This document shows positions 10,781-23,314 of a DNA stretch of 58,000 bases, piece after piece. The notes under the pieces are model-generated. The model was not told the origin of the DNA and did not search any database. It saw only the letters and a program-made list of their open reading frames with translations. A program made the position numbers and the translations under genes. The DNA comes from Cryptomeria japonica (lineage: Eukaryota; Streptophyta; Pinopsida; Cupressales; Cupressaceae). The stretch covers positions 444,071,038 to 444,129,037 of the forward strand of contig NC_081413.1 of the NCBI RefSeq assembly GCF_030272615.1. The letters run 5' to 3'. The stretch's first letter is position 1; each line of letters starts with the position of its first letter.

Positions 10781-13147
10781 ATAACCACCTATGAGTTCAA
10801 TGATTCACCTTCAAGCAAAAATTGTCAATGATTTACTACCAAGACTCCCTAGGAAGACTATCTAAAGAGATCAGGATACCTAGGTACTTCAAGGGAAGAG
10901 AGCCAATCTGAAACTTCAAAATATGAGAAATTGTCAACTGAATAGGCCTTGGCATATTGAAGAAGAAGATGGAAGATTTATCTTCATTAATCATCTGACT
11001 AGAAGCTACCAGATAGACATCCAAAACCTTGCACAAATTCATGGCCTCTCTTATCGGAGCTAGAGCCATTAAAGTAGTATCATCCATAAAATCAAGGTGA
11101 GACTATTGGGGCATGCCTTCTCCCTATATCCTTCCATGGATAAGACCCCTCTCCATATTATTCTTCATAAGTCACCCTAGCCCTTCCGCAAGTAAAATAA
11201 ATAGATAAGGGTAAAGAGGGTCTCCCTGCCTCAGACCCCTAGTAGCGCTGAAAAGTTCAATGAGCTCACCATTGATCAAGACTGAAAAAGATGTAGAAGT
11301 GACACAACTCATAACCCATTGGATCCAATCATCAACAAACCCAAAGCCACCATGAACTTTTGGAAGAAAGGACCACCAAACTCTATCATAGGCCTTCGCC
11401 ATATCAAGTTTGATGAATATAGCCTTGTCCTTGGAAATAACCATAGAATGAATAGTTTCTATAGCAATGACCACCCCATAAAAAATTTCTCATCCTTCCA
11501 CAAAACCACTCTTCTCCTCCAAGATTAGGCACTTAAGCCACTTTAACAGTCTATCAACAAGCAGTTTAGAGATAACTTTATAGATGACATTGCAGAGAGC
11601 TATAGGGAAAAACTGACCTAATCAATTAGCACCTCTCACTTGTGGATAAGTGCTAGGAAAGTAGAGTTCAAGACATGAAGCATCTGGTTGTTTCTTTGGG
11701 ACTCCTTAACCACTTCTAGTAGGTCCATCTTAATAATATCCCAGAATTCTTGAATTTTTTTATGGGGAAACCATCTAGCCCAGCGAATTTCCTTTTCTTC
11801 ATTTGGAAAACAACCCTTTCTATCTCATCAAGTGTGATATCACCCATAAGATGCTCATTCATATCTCTATTGACCAAAGAAGGGATGCAAGATAAGACCT
11901 GGGATTCCTTTGTAAAAATAGAAGCAAAGTAATGGATGACCTCTCTAGAGATATCATGCAAAGAAGCCAATTGTTCACCCCTATTATTGACAAGAATAGG
12001 GATAGAGTTTCCATGTCTCCTAGCTTTCATATAATGAAAGAAGAAAGAAATGTTATTATCTCCTGTCTGTATCCACTCAATCCTTGCCCTTTGTTTCCAG
12101 TAAATTTCCTCCCAAAGCTCACATTCTTCCATATTCTTCACTACCTTGGCCTCCTTTTTGCTCAAAAGATCAGATAGACCAAACTCTCTTATTTCCCTAG
12201 TAATGCCATCCAACTCTAGTTGGGAAATAGCCTTAGCATGAAAGACATTTCTGAATCACTGGCAATTCCAACATTTAAGTTGATACTAAACATATTGCAG
12301 CAATTTGGAAAAGGTATACATAGCAGTACCAAAGGTAGGTCTACCATTCCTCCACCACTCTACCACATAATCATGCAAATAAGGGTCCCAAAGCCACATA
12401 ATCTGAAATTTGAAGGGAGGAGAATGAGAGATCTAAGCAAAAGAGGCAGAGAACTTAATCGGCCAGTGATCCAACCCCTGCCAGTCCAAGATTTCAGAAC
12501 TAGTAGACCAACCCCCACCAACCCAGAAACAAGAAACCAGAAAGTGATCAAGCCTCTCAACAATACAATTCCCCCCAATTCTTTGATTGTTCCATGTGAA
12601 CTGACCATTGTTTTTTTATGTCTACAAGGTTTAAGAAAAAAAAATTATCGTGCATAATCAGAGAAGAAGGATCCAACTGCATACTATCCCCTTTCTTTTC
12701 AACCAACTCCAGTATTCTAGTAAAATCCCCAACCACAATCCACGGATATAAGGGCACAATACTATGGATAAAAGTGATGTGAGACCATAAAATTTTCTTA
12801 CCCTGAAGGTCAGTAGGTGCTTAAATATTGGAGAAAATAATAGATTCCCCTATCTCAAGACTGTCTGCAATCATTGATAATGATGATTTAAAAGATAACT
12901 ACCAAAGAGGATGAACCTTACAAGGGTCCCATAGATAGACCACCCCCCTTGAAGAGTTGTTAGCCCCAACACACTAACAATCTCCTTTCCCCTACAACTT
13001 AAGAATTAACCCGATCATACTTTCGACTGACAATTTGGTCTCTTATAGAAAAAGAACATCATGAGAATTATTTCTCACCACGTCACGAACAATTTTTTAT
13101 CTAGAGCCATTGTTCAAGACCCTTACATTCCAAGAGAGAACTATCAT
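10781..13147 (-). pseudogene. LINE1 ORF2 N-terminal segment (endonuclease and RT)
   Basis: This begins at the ATG at 13147-13145 with an AP-endonuclease-like start (MIVLSWNVR, then ETKLSVES and PWIVVGDF). It continues into a non-LTR reverse transcriptase: [18 protein letters not shown] (near 11410), [15 protein letters not shown] (near 11220) and the catalytic Asp-Asp pair in WMDDTTLMALA (near 11085). The endonuclease would nick target DNA, and the RT would copy the LINE RNA from the nick. The frame is broken into at least four pieces by stops and shifts. It is cut at 10780 by the gypsy insertion and resumes at 7053. Confidence 0.85.
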
Positions 13148-13185
13148 TTTACAGAATTTGAGAAGTGAGAATTTAGAGTCTTCAC

Positions 13186-13652
13186 TCAACCTGACTCAAC
13201 CAAGTTCTCCCCCAACAACTTAATCTTTTCCAAATCCTTCTTTCTACCAGTCTTAGATGTCTTCTCTGCTAGCTCTTTTTTAATATCTTTCTGAAGAAGG
13301 CCCAGCTGGGGAGAATATTTATTACCTTTCACCACTTCTTGACCTATTTTTAGTACCTGAATGGGATTTAGCACATCATTCATGTTAACCTCCATAGTAG
13401 AAACTGATTTCTCCTATGCCTCCTTTTGGGTATTCATGTCCATTTGCAACCCACTAGTATCTTGTGGGTCCTAAGTAGCATCTAAAATAGTCCCCTTCTG
13501 TATTGAAACCAGAGCATTCTGGTCCAAGCTCAACAAGCCCAAGTTGACTTCCTACTAACTAAGATCATCTAAACTTCAAACCTATTGAATGTATTCTCTT
13601 CTTGTCAGTCCTTCTATGTTCTCTTCTGACTTGGGTTCTTATTATGAGCCTT
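13186..13652 (-). pseudogene. LINE1 ORF1 C-terminal segment
   Basis: A Lys/Glu-rich tail (KGNKYSPQLGLLQKDIKKEL, then KTGRKKDLEKIKLLGENL) ends at a stop at 13186-13188, about 40 bp before the ORF2 start. Its place between the ORF1 zinc knuckle and ORF2 fits the disordered C-terminus of a plant L1 ORF1 protein. The upstream end is interrupted by the solo LTR at 13653. Confidence 0.6.
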
Positions 13653-14882
13653 TGTTGGTAATTGGAGGAATTGATTATGTGTTGCATTGATTTTTTGTCA
13701 TTGATGGCATCACTGATTGTTTTGGTTGTTTATTGGTTTCTGGTAGGTTTCGGCAGAGTAGTTGGATTATTATATTGATTTGGTATGCTTCGGTATGCAT
13801 CAGTTTGTGGAATTGGTTTGGATTTCTCATTCATGTTATTCAGATGTGTATCATGATTAGTTGGTTCATGATTTGATGACTCAGGAGCTATCATTTGTTC
13901 TAGTAAGCTTTTTGGTCATCGGTAAGGGTTTTACCAGTAGAGCTTTGTTGAAGATCTTTTGATACACTTGATAAATGGTGTTGGTGCAGCTTCTAGATGG
14001 CTTTTGAGATGTTGTTGGTTATCTTATTCATGTTCATGTTGATTGGTGGTGTAGCATTTAGGACCGGACCTAATGCTATCTTATTATGCTATGTTATGGA
14101 CTGGTTTATGTAACATGTTGGTGGATGATATTGATGTGTTATCGGTTGGATCTATTGATTGGATTATGTTGTTTTGGTCTTAGGCTAACTTGTTTGATCA
14201 TTGGATTGCGGTTTTATGTTATGAATTTATTGTATTATCTTTTAGGTGGCCAACCTAATTGTTTAGGTCCTGGGTTGGTATAAATATGATGTAAGATCAC
14301 TTTGTAGATCATGGTTTTATAGGATATAGGACTATCTGTGTGTGAATAAGATTATAATGATATACAAAGGTTTTGGTTGATCATAGGTGATCGAATTGGG
14401 TTGGTGAAAAAGGTTTAAGACCTCTAGTACTGAGCTTAACCAAAATTGTACTCAAGCATAGGAGATGCTATTCTTGTAGTTCACTTTTCTTTTTGGATTG
14501 TAGTCTAGATTTATTTTGTAGTCAGTGAGGCTCCTTTTGTGATGAGAAGTGTGCTCTAGATTGTTGGCCTTCTTGCATGTGCAGGCCCCTCTTTTTGTAA
14601 TCACATACTTACTGCAGAAGTATTATCTGACTATGGGTAGGCTTCCCGCCATGTTTTTTCCGTTTACCGGTTTTTCCACGTACAAATCTTGGTGTTATCT
14701 TTTGTGGATGGTTTCTAAATGTTATGTGGTTTATATTTGTGCTCAATTGTTATATCTGCAATTTTGATATTTTGTTTATGTATTATGGTAATAAGCTTTT
14801 AATACTTAAAGTTATATAATATGTTGACAATTGATTCACCCCCCCCTCTTAGTTGTCCACCTGCTATTTGAATTTTCTAATA
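13653..14882 (+). repeat. Solo copia LTR (family A) inside LINE1 ORF1
   Basis: 1230 bp, beginning TGTTGGTAATTGGAGG and ending ...TTTTCTAATA (consensus TCTAACA). A perfect 5-bp duplication (gcctt at 13648-13652 and 14883-14887) flanks it. There is no internal sequence, so it was left by LTR-LTR recombination. It is the same family as the Copia A LTRs, in the opposite orientation. Confidence 0.9.
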
Positions 14883-14887
14883 GCCTT

Positions 14888-15064
14888 GACGATGACAAAG
14901 ACATCTACCCCAACATAACCACTAAAAATGGGAGCCTTGCCTTTATCCAATTGCATTGGATTATTGGGCTCTTGAGATGGTTCAGGATCAATAGATTTAG
15001 ATTTTAAACATCTCCGCTATAAATGTCCATATTCATGACATAAATGACATCTAAAGGGTGGGGT
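14888..15064 (-). pseudogene. LINE1 ORF1 zinc-knuckle segment
   Basis: On the minus strand the frame reads PFRCHLCHEYGHL, a stop, then RRC. This is a CCHC zinc knuckle with C-x2-C-x4-H-x4-C spacing intact and one stop codon inside it (near 15020). In plant L1 ORF1 proteins such a knuckle follows the DUF4283 region and binds nucleic acid. Copia A inserted just upstream of it, and the solo LTR just downstream. Confidence 0.7.
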
Positions 15065-16306
15065 TTTTAGACATTTCAAATAACCAAAAAAAAATTGAGA
15101 GGGGGGGTGAATCAGTTGTCACCAGATTACCAAAACCTTAAGCAATTAAAACTATAATAATAGAATACATCAGATCAATACTGGAATGCATAAACCAATT
15201 ACTAAAATAGCAGATATACCAATTAAGCACAAACAACAATTAGAGAATAGATACCATCCACATGACACCAATATTTGTACATGGAAAACCCAGTAAAGGG
15301 AAAAACCATAGTGGGAAGCCTACCCATAGTCAGATAATACTTCTGCAGTAAGTATGTGATTGCAAATTGAGGGACCTACAATTGCAGGAAGGCCAACAAC
15401 CTAGAGCACACTGCTCATTACAAAAGGAGTCTCACTGACTACATAAAAATATAAACTACAATTCGAAAGGAAGAATGAACTACAATGATAGCATCTCCAA
15501 TGCCTGAGTAAAGTTCCCATTAAGCTCAATACCAGAGGACTTAATCCTCTTCCATAAACCCAACTCGATCACCAATGATCGACCAAATCCTTTGCATGAA
15601 TGATTATTACATTATTCACTCCTATATCATCCTTTTCATTATCCCTTACATGATCTACAATGAGATCTTACATCATATATATACAAACCCTCGAGTAGAA
15701 ACAATAAGGTCGGCAACCAGATAATAAAGCAAGTACATAATTACAAAACATGTCGCCCTGAGACCAAACAAATATTATCCAACCCATAAGACATCCTGGA
15801 AACACATCGAGAATATAAATCAACATGTTATATTAAACCGGTCCAAAACCTAGATAGTATCGAAGCAAATTTAGGCCCACACACACTAAAACAATGATCC
15901 TAATCAACCAAGTCTCGAATAGAATCACCATCAACATCTTGAATCCTTACTAGAAGCCACACCAACACCCCTTATACATAACATCAAAAGATCTTCATCA
16001 AATCTCTGTTAGTGAAACCCTCACCGAATCAACAAACCAGGCTTACCAACATATAAGATATCATCCAATCACCAAATCAAAACCAACTAATTGAACATGA
16101 ATCTATGTAGCATGAATAGCAGATCTAATCCAATTACATAAGCCAAAGCATATCAGGAATACCAGATCATCATGATCCTACCAGCCAAAAAGAAAACAAC
16201 CTACCGGGACCAAAAGGATACCAGTAAAGCAACCAAAGCAGCTAGTGTTCACATCAATGACAAAACATCAATGGAACACATAATAAATTCCTCTAAATGG
16301 CCAACA
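15065..16306 (-). repeat. Copia A 3' LTR
   Basis: 1242 bp on the plus strand from TTTTAGACATTTC (consensus TGTTAGAC) to ...TAAATGGCCAACA. It matches 20939-22183. Confidence 0.9.
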
Positions 16307-16308
16307 AT

Positions 16309-16320
16309 ATCTCCCTTTGG
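16309..16320 (-). promoter_or_regulatory. Copia A polypurine tract
   Basis: The minus strand reads CCAAAGGGAGAT, two bases before the 3' LTR start. It is the counterpart of AAAGGGGGAGA in Copia B and Copia C. It would prime plus-strand DNA synthesis. Similar purine runs occur at about 16458, 16504 and 16584. Confidence 0.75.
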
Positions 16321-16673
16321 CATTGATGGCAACACTAGATGTGAAAAACATCCAAGTGTCAAGAAATGCCAAACAAATCTCCCACACAGGAATATAGCAA
16401 TGAAGTTCTGATCCATACTCTCCCTATAGATGATATCTTTGTTGAGTTCTACAAATTTCTCCCCCTAATGTATATATTTCATAAATTTTTTCACATGAAT
16501 ATCTCTTCCCCTTTGACATGAATGCCAGAAGTCTGACATAAATATCAAAGTAAAATAATAAACCAATGAATCACAAAAATAACTACTCCCCTTGAGTAGT
16601 AGCATCACCACATCAATCTAGAATGAATAATATCTCTAATAATGCATACTAGACTAATGCCAAATAGCATCAA

Positions 16674-17306
16674 TCAGTTCTCTATCGGAGGGGTATAAAC
16701 CCTTAATCTATCTCTTAGGTACTCAAATGATTCTTTAGGAAAAGGTTTAGTGAAAATGTATGCAATCCTCTCTTTAGTGTTCACATAAACTAATATAACT
16801 TCATTTTCTTCCACCTTCTCCTTCAAAAATTTATACTTGATAGATATGTGCTTTGTCCTAGAGTGAAATACCAGATTCTTTGATATGTCTATAGCAGAAT
16901 AGTTATCACAGTGAATAACTACCAGTCCATTGCAATGCACTTTTATGTTCTTCAACATTTGCTTCATCCATAAAACTTGTGTATAGTAAGTAGTAGCAAT
17001 AGCATACTCCGCTTCAACAGTAGATAGAGAAGTACATGATTGTTTCTTGCTGATCCATGAAATAAGTTTCTTTCCAAGAAAGAAAGCTCCACCGGAAGTA
17101 CTTTTCCAGTCATCAACATCACCTACCTAATCTGGGTCTGTACATGCACATAAAGTAAAGTATTCATCTTTAGGGTACCACAAACCATATTTTGATGTTC
17201 CTTGTAAGTATCTAAAAATCCTTTTCACCGCACTCTCATGATTTTCTCTAGGATCACTTTGATATCTTGATGTAATGCAAACAACATTCATTCTATCTCA
17301 TCTAGT
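16674..17306 (-). pseudogene. Copia A RNase H domain
   Basis: Reading leftwards, this shows the end of the RT connection and then the copia RNase H: DVDDWKSTSGGAFFLG, LISWISKKQSCTSLSTVEAEY, VIHCDNYSAIDISKN and KTKHISIKYKFL-like text, ending FTKPFPKESFEYLRDRLRV. RNase H degrades the RNA template during cDNA synthesis. The first catalytic region (TDPD, then a stop, then VGD) contains a stop codon. The last ~98 codons (16967-16674) are open. Confidence 0.85.
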
Positions 17307-18250
17307 CTAATTCAAATATAGCAGACCTCCAGTCATATACTTGTATCTTGTAGGATTTACTGGTATGGATTCATCTTTCTTGGTGAGTTTATCACTTGTA
17401 ACCATAGGAGTACTAACAGGTTTAGAATTTTCCATACCAAATTTCTTCAACATCTCCCTAGCATACTTAGTTTGATAGATGAAAATACCTTTATCAGTCT
17501 GAGTAAACTGCAAACCTAAGAAAAATTTCATTTCCCCAATCATAGACATCTCAAATTCATTCTCCATATTGTTAGAAAATTCCATGCACAACTTATCTTC
17601 ACCTCCAAAAATTATGTTATCAACAAAGACCTCAATAATCAATATATCATCAATAAATTTATAATATAGATTACTGTCAGCATTACCTTTAGTAAAACCA
17701 AGCTTTAAAAGATATTTGTCCATCCTTGCATACCAAGCTCTAGGTTCCTGTTTCAATCCATATAAGGCTTTCTTTAACCCGCAAACCATGTTTTTATCAT
17801 TTGAAAGTGAAAAACTATTAGGTTGGTCAATATAAACTTCCTCATCAAGATCCCCATTCAAAATAGCACACTTAGCATCCATCTGATAAACTTTGTATTT
17901 TTTATGTACAACATAGGCAAGAAATAATCTTATAGCTTCAATCCTAACTACAGGTGCAAAAGTTTCACCATAATCAATTCCTTTCTTCTGAGAATATCCT
18001 TTATAGACCAATCTATCTTTATTCCTGACAACTTGTCCATCTTTATTTAATTTATTCCTAAATACCCATTTAGTTCCAATAACATTGTTATTTTTAGGCT
18101 AGGGAACTAAAATCCATTTGTTATTCTTTTCTACCTAATCTAATTCTTCTTCCATAGCTTTCATCCAACATTCATCTTTACATGCTTCAATTACTGATAC
18201 CAGTTCAACTTGAGAAATTAAACATACCTCATTAGCTGCCAATCATCTTC
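17307..18250 (-). pseudogene. Copia A reverse transcriptase
   Basis: Open for 234 codons (18011-17307), with the diagnostic copia RT blocks [58 protein letters not shown] and [14 protein letters not shown]. The catalytic block reads FVDNIIFG where YVDD is expected: the second Asp is Asn, consistent with G-to-A, which should inactivate the polymerase. Upstream of 18011 the frame continues with stops through the NTW..VP segment (18060-18250). Confidence 0.9.
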
Positions 18251-19560
18251 TTGTCATCACTCCATTGTTATTATCCCCAATGATATGATCTTCTAAATGA
18301 TTCAACCTTACATATTGAGGATTCTTCTAACTCTCTATTCCTCTTTGTTGTTCTTCAGTTATTGTTGAATTTCCTAGATACTGCCGGAGCAACTAGTTCA
18401 ACATTCTATTTCGATAAAGGTGTTATTGGTTCAGTTATGATTATTTCCACTACTGGTTCTTGCTCATAAATTATGATTTTACTTCTATTTTTCTCATCCA
18501 CCTTGACATTAGCGCTCTCCATAATTCTCTGCAGTCTTTTGTTATAACATTTATATGCTTTTCTTTCATTAGAATAACCAAGAAATATTCCTTCATCACA
18601 TCTAGGATCAAATTTGCCAATGAAATTATCTCTCTTGATATAACCTTTACTACCAAAGATTCTAAAATACTTAACTGTAGGTGTATTGCCAAACCATAAT
18701 TCATAAGGTTTCTTATCGGTTTCTCCTTTGATATAAACTTTGTTGAATGTATAGACTGTTGTGTTCATTGCTTCTCTCCACTAGATATGAGATAGATTAG
18801 CTTACATCATCATGGTTCTTGCAGCATCCAAGATAGTTTTGTTCTTTCTTTCTGCAACTCCATTCTGCTGAGGTGTCCAGGGACCAAAAAATTATCTCCT
18901 TATGCCATGCTTCTCACAAAATTTATTAAACTCACTGGTTGTGAATTCTCTACCATGATCTGACCTTAAGCACTTAATCTTCAATCTTGTCTTAGTTTCA
19001 ACCTTAGCTTTAAATATTTTAAACTTTTCAAAAGACTTAGATTTCTCCCTTAGAAAAGTAACCCACATCATTCTAGAATAATCATCAATGATTAGCATAA
19101 AATATCTATCACCTTGAAAACTTTTAATTCTAGCAGGGCCACACAAATCAGTATGAATAAAATCAAGAACATCATCAGATTTGTCTTGTATACTCTTAAA
19201 AAAGGTTCTGACCTATTTTCCCATTTGACATTCTTTACATACTAGATTATAGGGCTTCACAATTTTAGGTATATCTCTAACTCCCTTAGTTGAACTGATC
19301 TTTACCATGCTGCCAAAATTCACATGGCATATGCCATAGCCAACTGCCATGAATTTGTTCAATCAAACATGTCTTCTCACCGAAATTTAAATGAAGTATA
19401 TTACCTTTTGTCTGAGTACTGGTTGTAATCTCCAAACCAGATAATGACTTTGCATTTTCCATCCTTGAATTGTAATTGAAATCCTTTATCCACCAATTGT
19501 CCTACACTCAAAAGATTATGCCTGAAACCTTCAACATAATAAACATTATAAGTATTGTGC
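18251..19560 (-). pseudogene. Copia A integrase
   Basis: The GAG-pre-integrase start (HNLLSVGQ-like, about 19530) is degraded. The catalytic core is clear at 19170-18800: Asp in HTDLCGPARIK, Asp in CLRSDHGREFTTSEF and Glu in NGVAERKNKT give the DDE triad. The C-terminal part at 18768-18406 (KKPYELWFGNTPTVKYFRIF, then DPRCDEGIFLGYSNERKAYK) is open for 120 codons. Integrase would join the cDNA ends to target DNA. Several stops and at least two frameshifts lie between these blocks. Confidence 0.85.
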
Positions 19561-20881
19561 TTACCATCTAATTATATAGTTCCTTTTCCTTTGATCATGC
19601 ATGCTTTGTCATCTCCAAATCCAACTAGACCACCATCAAACTCTTGCAAAGATAGAAACTTCCTTTTAACTTGAGTCATATGATGTGAACATCCACTGTC
19701 AATTACCCATTCATCCTTATCTTCAATTTTAGTAGCAAGGGCCTTCTCTTCAAGTACATTCTCTTCTAGTGCTGGATCATCTTTTTTGATAGCCAGGAAC
19801 ACCCATTCCTTTCCATTGCTGGAACCACTAGCAAAGTCTTATCTCGGTTCATCATCAGAATTAGTGACACTTTCCTTATCCACAAAGTAACATGATTTAT
19901 CTCTGTTTTGCTTGTACTTATGCTTTTTTAGATATCTAGGGTTAGGCTTAATAGATCTTCTATCTCTTTCTTCAAATCTTGAATTCCTTTTAGGACATCT
20001 AGATGCAAAATGACCTATCTTATTACATGCAAAACATTTAAAAGGTGATTTTTCTTCATACTTACCTCCTACCAGTCCTTTAGGTACTCTTCTAGCAAAT
20101 AGGGTTTCAAGTTTCTCAAAGTCTTCATCTTCTCTCTTCATATCATCCAATTCCTTTGCATACAAAGATTTCCAATCTTGCTTGTCAGTTGATGATGTAA
20201 ATGCATGAAAAGAAGGTTCAGAGTTCATAGCTCCAGAAGGTCCAAATTCTTCAACCTCAAAACCAAATAATTTCCCAACCAAGGTATCCCTATTGACAGA
20301 AGTATTAGCCATTGTTCTCTATTCATTAATTATAGTAGCTTTCATCTTATAAGTTGGTGGTAAAGCTCTCAGAACTTCAAACACTATTTCATCTTCCCTC
20401 GGAGATCCACCACAACATTGAATTCCCATGATAATTTCATACCCTTTCCATGAATGCAGTAATCCTTTCATCTTCTTCCATCTTCAAATTTTCATATCTC
20501 ACCAGCTAACCATCAAGTTTAGCAATCTTAACAGTAGGGTCACATTAATTAAGAGTCTCCAACTTGTCGCATATAGCCTTCGCTAATGATTTGTTAATCA
20601 ATCCCATTATTTACTGATCAGAAAGTGCACACAAGAGGCCTTCTCTATCTCTATAATCATACTCAAGCTCCTTATCCAAGTTTTCTCAAGAAGGATTGGT
20701 AGATTGTGGATTAAAAGGGGTTACACCGTTCCCAATGATATCCCAGATTTCCTTATCAAGACATCTCAGATGAGTCTCCATCTGAATCTTTTGTACTATA
20801 ATTTATTCCATCAAGCCTAGGAATTTCTCTCTAAAAGATAGCAGCAGATGAACTAGATGAACTTGACCTATTAGTTGCCAT
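19561..20881 (-). pseudogene. Copia A gag and protease
   Basis: Gag starts at the ATG at 20881 (MATNRSSSSSSS). Its UBN2-like part is full of stops. The C-terminal half (20312-19839, 157 codons) is open and ends in an intact CCHC knuckle (CFACNKIGHFASRC). The protease (19802-19572) keeps the catalytic triad in EWVIDSGCSHHMTQ, then GFGDDKACMIKGKGTI. The protease would release gag and pol products. Unlike Copia B, both zinc knuckle and protease triad are preserved here even though the element is otherwise more decayed. Confidence 0.85.
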
Positions 20882-20924
20882 AGGATCTTCCTCAAGCGGT
20901 TAAGCTTCTGCAAAGAGGACAAGA

Positions 20925-20936
20925 GCTCTGATACCA
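20925..20936 (-). promoter_or_regulatory. Copia A primer-binding site
   Basis: TGGTATCAGAGC on the minus strand, two bases from the 5' LTR. It matches initiator tRNA-Met exactly over 12 bases. Confidence 0.9.
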
Positions 20937-20938
20937 AT

Positions 20939-22183
20939 TGTTAGACAATTTAAGTAACCGAAAGACAACTGAGAGAAGGGGGGTGAATCAATTGTCACCA
21001 AATCACCGAAACCTTAAGCAATTAAAACTTTAATACTGAAACACATGAGACCAATACCGGAATACATAAAAAAATTACCAAAATAGAGGATATACAAATT
21101 AAGCACAAACAACAATTAGAGAATAGATACCATCCACATGACACCAAGATTTGTATGTGGAAAACCCAGTAAAGGGAAAAATCATGGGGGGAAGCCTACC
21201 CATAGTCAGATAATACTTATGCAATAAGTATGTGATTACAAATTGAGGGGCATGCACTTGTAGGAAGGCCAATAGCCTAGAGCACACTACTCATTACAAA
21301 AGGAGTCTCATTGACTACATAAAAATCTAGAGTACAATTCGGAAGGATGAGTGAACTGCAATGATATCATCTCCAATGCCTAAGTACAGTTCTGGTTAAG
21401 CTCAATACCAGAGGACTTAATCCTCTTGTATAAACCCAACTCGATCACCAATGATCAACCAAATCTTCTGCATGAATTATTATTACATTATTCCCTCCTA
21501 TATCATCCTTTTCATTATCCCTTATATGATCTACAATGAGATATTACATCATATATGTACAAACCCTCAACCACAACCAATAAGGTTAGCCACCAGAGAA
21601 TAAAGAAATTACATTATTACAAAACATGTTGGCTTGAGACAAAACAAATATTATCCAACCAATAAGACATCCTGGAAACACATTGAGAATATTAATCAAC
21701 ACGTTACATTAAGCTAAGCCAAAACCTAGATAGTACCAGAGCCAATTTAGGTCCACAAATGCTAAATAAATGATCCCAATCATCCAAGTCTCAAACACAA
21801 TCACTATCAACATCCTGAATCTTTAATAGAAGCCACACTAACACCACTTATGCATAACATCAAAATATCTTCAACAAAGCTTTTCTGCTGAAACCCTCAC
21901 CAGATCAACAAACCAGGCTTACCAACATATAAGATAGCATTTGATCACCAAATCAAAACCAACTAACTAAACATGAATCTGAGTAGCATGAATAGAAGAT
22001 CAAAGTCAATTCCATAAGCCAAAGCATGCCAAAGTACACTGGATCATCATGATCTTACCAACCAAAAACCAAACAGCCTACCAGGACCAAAAGGATACTG
22101 GTAAAGCAACCAAAGAAGCTAGTGTTGGCATCAATGACAAAACATCAATCCAACGCATAATCAATTCCTCCAAATAGCCAACA
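20939..22183 (-). repeat. Copia A 5' LTR
   Basis: 1245 bp on the plus strand from TGTTAGACAATT to ...AAATAGCCAACA. This LTR would hold the element promoter. It contains the family block with GGTTTTCCACGTACAAAT-like text, found in all copia LTRs of this window. Confidence 0.9.
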
Positions 22184-22188
22184 AGGGT

Positions 22189-22949
22189 TTCATAATCAAG
22201 TAGCTACACCCAAGAAAAAGGCCCCACATAAATATCCATAGAATTTGGCAATGGTTTACTTAAATCAATTTCAACACAAATGCGGGCAAATGTCATTACC
22301 TTCTTGATCCAATTTTGTTGAGAGGAACTTCCCTAGAAAAGAAGCCACCATATGCAAGATATAATCCCTCCAACATTTGATTGGAAATTTAGGAAGCGAA
22401 CCCACACCGAAAACCTATTTGGAAGCTCCTCCGACGGGTTAAAACTCGCATACCATGGTTTCATTAATAGACCAGTTATCTTATGAAAATATGGACCACC
22501 TTCAAGCAAATTATTGTGATTCTCCATACAATTGAAGGTAACCGTGAAATAATTATTAACCAGCAACATAATGTCTATTTTTTGCTATGGCACCCAAGTC
22601 CGTTGAGCCCATGTTTCTAGAAATTATAATGAAACCCTCATTCCCAAAAACTTGCACAACAAAGAATGTTGTGAATAATAGACAATGTCTTCAGCAATCC
22701 ATTTTGGATGAATGACTAACTTCTTCTTCTCCTTAGATCTTTCCAAACACCCATTAACCTTCAAGATTCGTGGGCCACTAGGTGGGCCCATTCTATCAAC
22801 CCTGAATCAGGAGAAAATAAATTATTATTAAACACCTTTTCAGCTTGGGAATGCGCCTTAGATCCAATTGAGGCTTGAAAATCCAAAACTTGAGAAGCTC
22901 CAATTGTCTCACCCCATGCCAATGAACCAAGCTGGTCCAAAATAGCCAT
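22189..22949 (-). pseudogene. LINE1 ORF1 N-terminal segment (DUF4283-like)
   Basis: From an ATG at 22949 the frame runs into a DUF4283-type region. The clearest stretch is 22569-22333: YFTVTFNCMENHNNLLEGGP, KPWYASFNPSEELPNRFSVW and VRFLNF. This is the 'GP....W...F.P....P.WVR' signature of plant L1 ORF1 proteins, which coat LINE RNA. Stops separate this from the first ~60 codons (MAILDQLGSLAWGE). Copia A interrupts the frame at 22183, and the zinc knuckle is at 15064-14888. Confidence 0.75.
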
Positions 22950-23314
22950 GCAGAACTAACCCCAAATTAAAGAGAAAATAGACCAAATGGATGCAATGAC
23001 GCACACCACCCCACACCAAGACAACCCCAAGCACCAATCTACTACAAACCACAACATGCACAGAGAACCACCCACATGCAAAATGACCCAACAAAAAACC
23101 ACACTATCGACTATCATCTATAACTAGAATCAACCCAGCAAAGAGAAACCCTCCACCCCAAAAAACTAGAAAACACCCCTCCCCACCGAATGCACACAAC
23201 AAGAAGACAACAGAAGAGGAGATGAGTTAGGGTAGAGATGCCCTAGCTCGAACCAGGTACACATATGCTATAATCACCTTCAAACTCCATCCTATCTCCA
23301 GCTACAGTTAATCC
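22950..23314 (-). other. LINE1 5' untranslated region
   Basis: About 365 bp between the ORF1 start and the right target duplication. It contains C/A-rich text on the plus strand and no recognised gene. In L1 elements this part carries the internal promoter; no specific motif is recognised here. Confidence 0.55.

Larger units (their letters stand above)
15065..22183 (-). mobile_element. Copia A: full-length, decayed Ty1/copia element
   Basis: This 7.1 kb minus-strand element has both LTRs (20939-22183 is 5', 15065-16306 is 3'), a primer-binding site and a polypurine tract. Gag, protease, integrase, reverse transcriptase and RNase H come in Ty1/copia order (integrase before RT). The flanking pentamers are ggggt (15060-15064) and agggt (22184-22188), one mismatch. 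Stops and frameshifts break every domain, and the two LTRs differ visibly, so the insertion is old. It lies inside LINE1 ORF1. Confidence 0.9.
5053..23314 (-). mobile_element. LINE1: L1-type LINE split by three insertions
   Basis: A single minus-strand L1-type LINE can be read through four segments: 23314-22189, 15064-14888, 13652-10781 and 7053-5053, about 6.2 kb in total. In order it carries a 5' UTR, ORF1 (DUF4283-like region, then zinc knuckle), ORF2 (endonuclease, reverse transcriptase, C-terminal zinc-binding region, RNase H), a short 3' UTR with an AATAAA signal (minus strand of 5079-5084) and a poly(A) tail. A 19-bp target duplication with one mismatch flanks it. A gypsy element, a solo LTR and Copia A inserted later. 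All reading frames carry stops and frameshifts, so the element is dead. LINE1 has only about 190 bp after the ORF2 stop, so it lacks the extra ORF3 of LINE2 and LINE3. Confidence 0.85.

Noticed and set aside
14549-14767. A short frame beginning MCSRLLAFL, also seen at 611-799, 21099-21287 and 52798-53019
   Set aside because: It recurs only because it lies in the shared LTR block. It is broken differently in each LTR and has no gag/pol link. I treat it as LTR sequence, though conserved small LTR peptides cannot be fully excluded.
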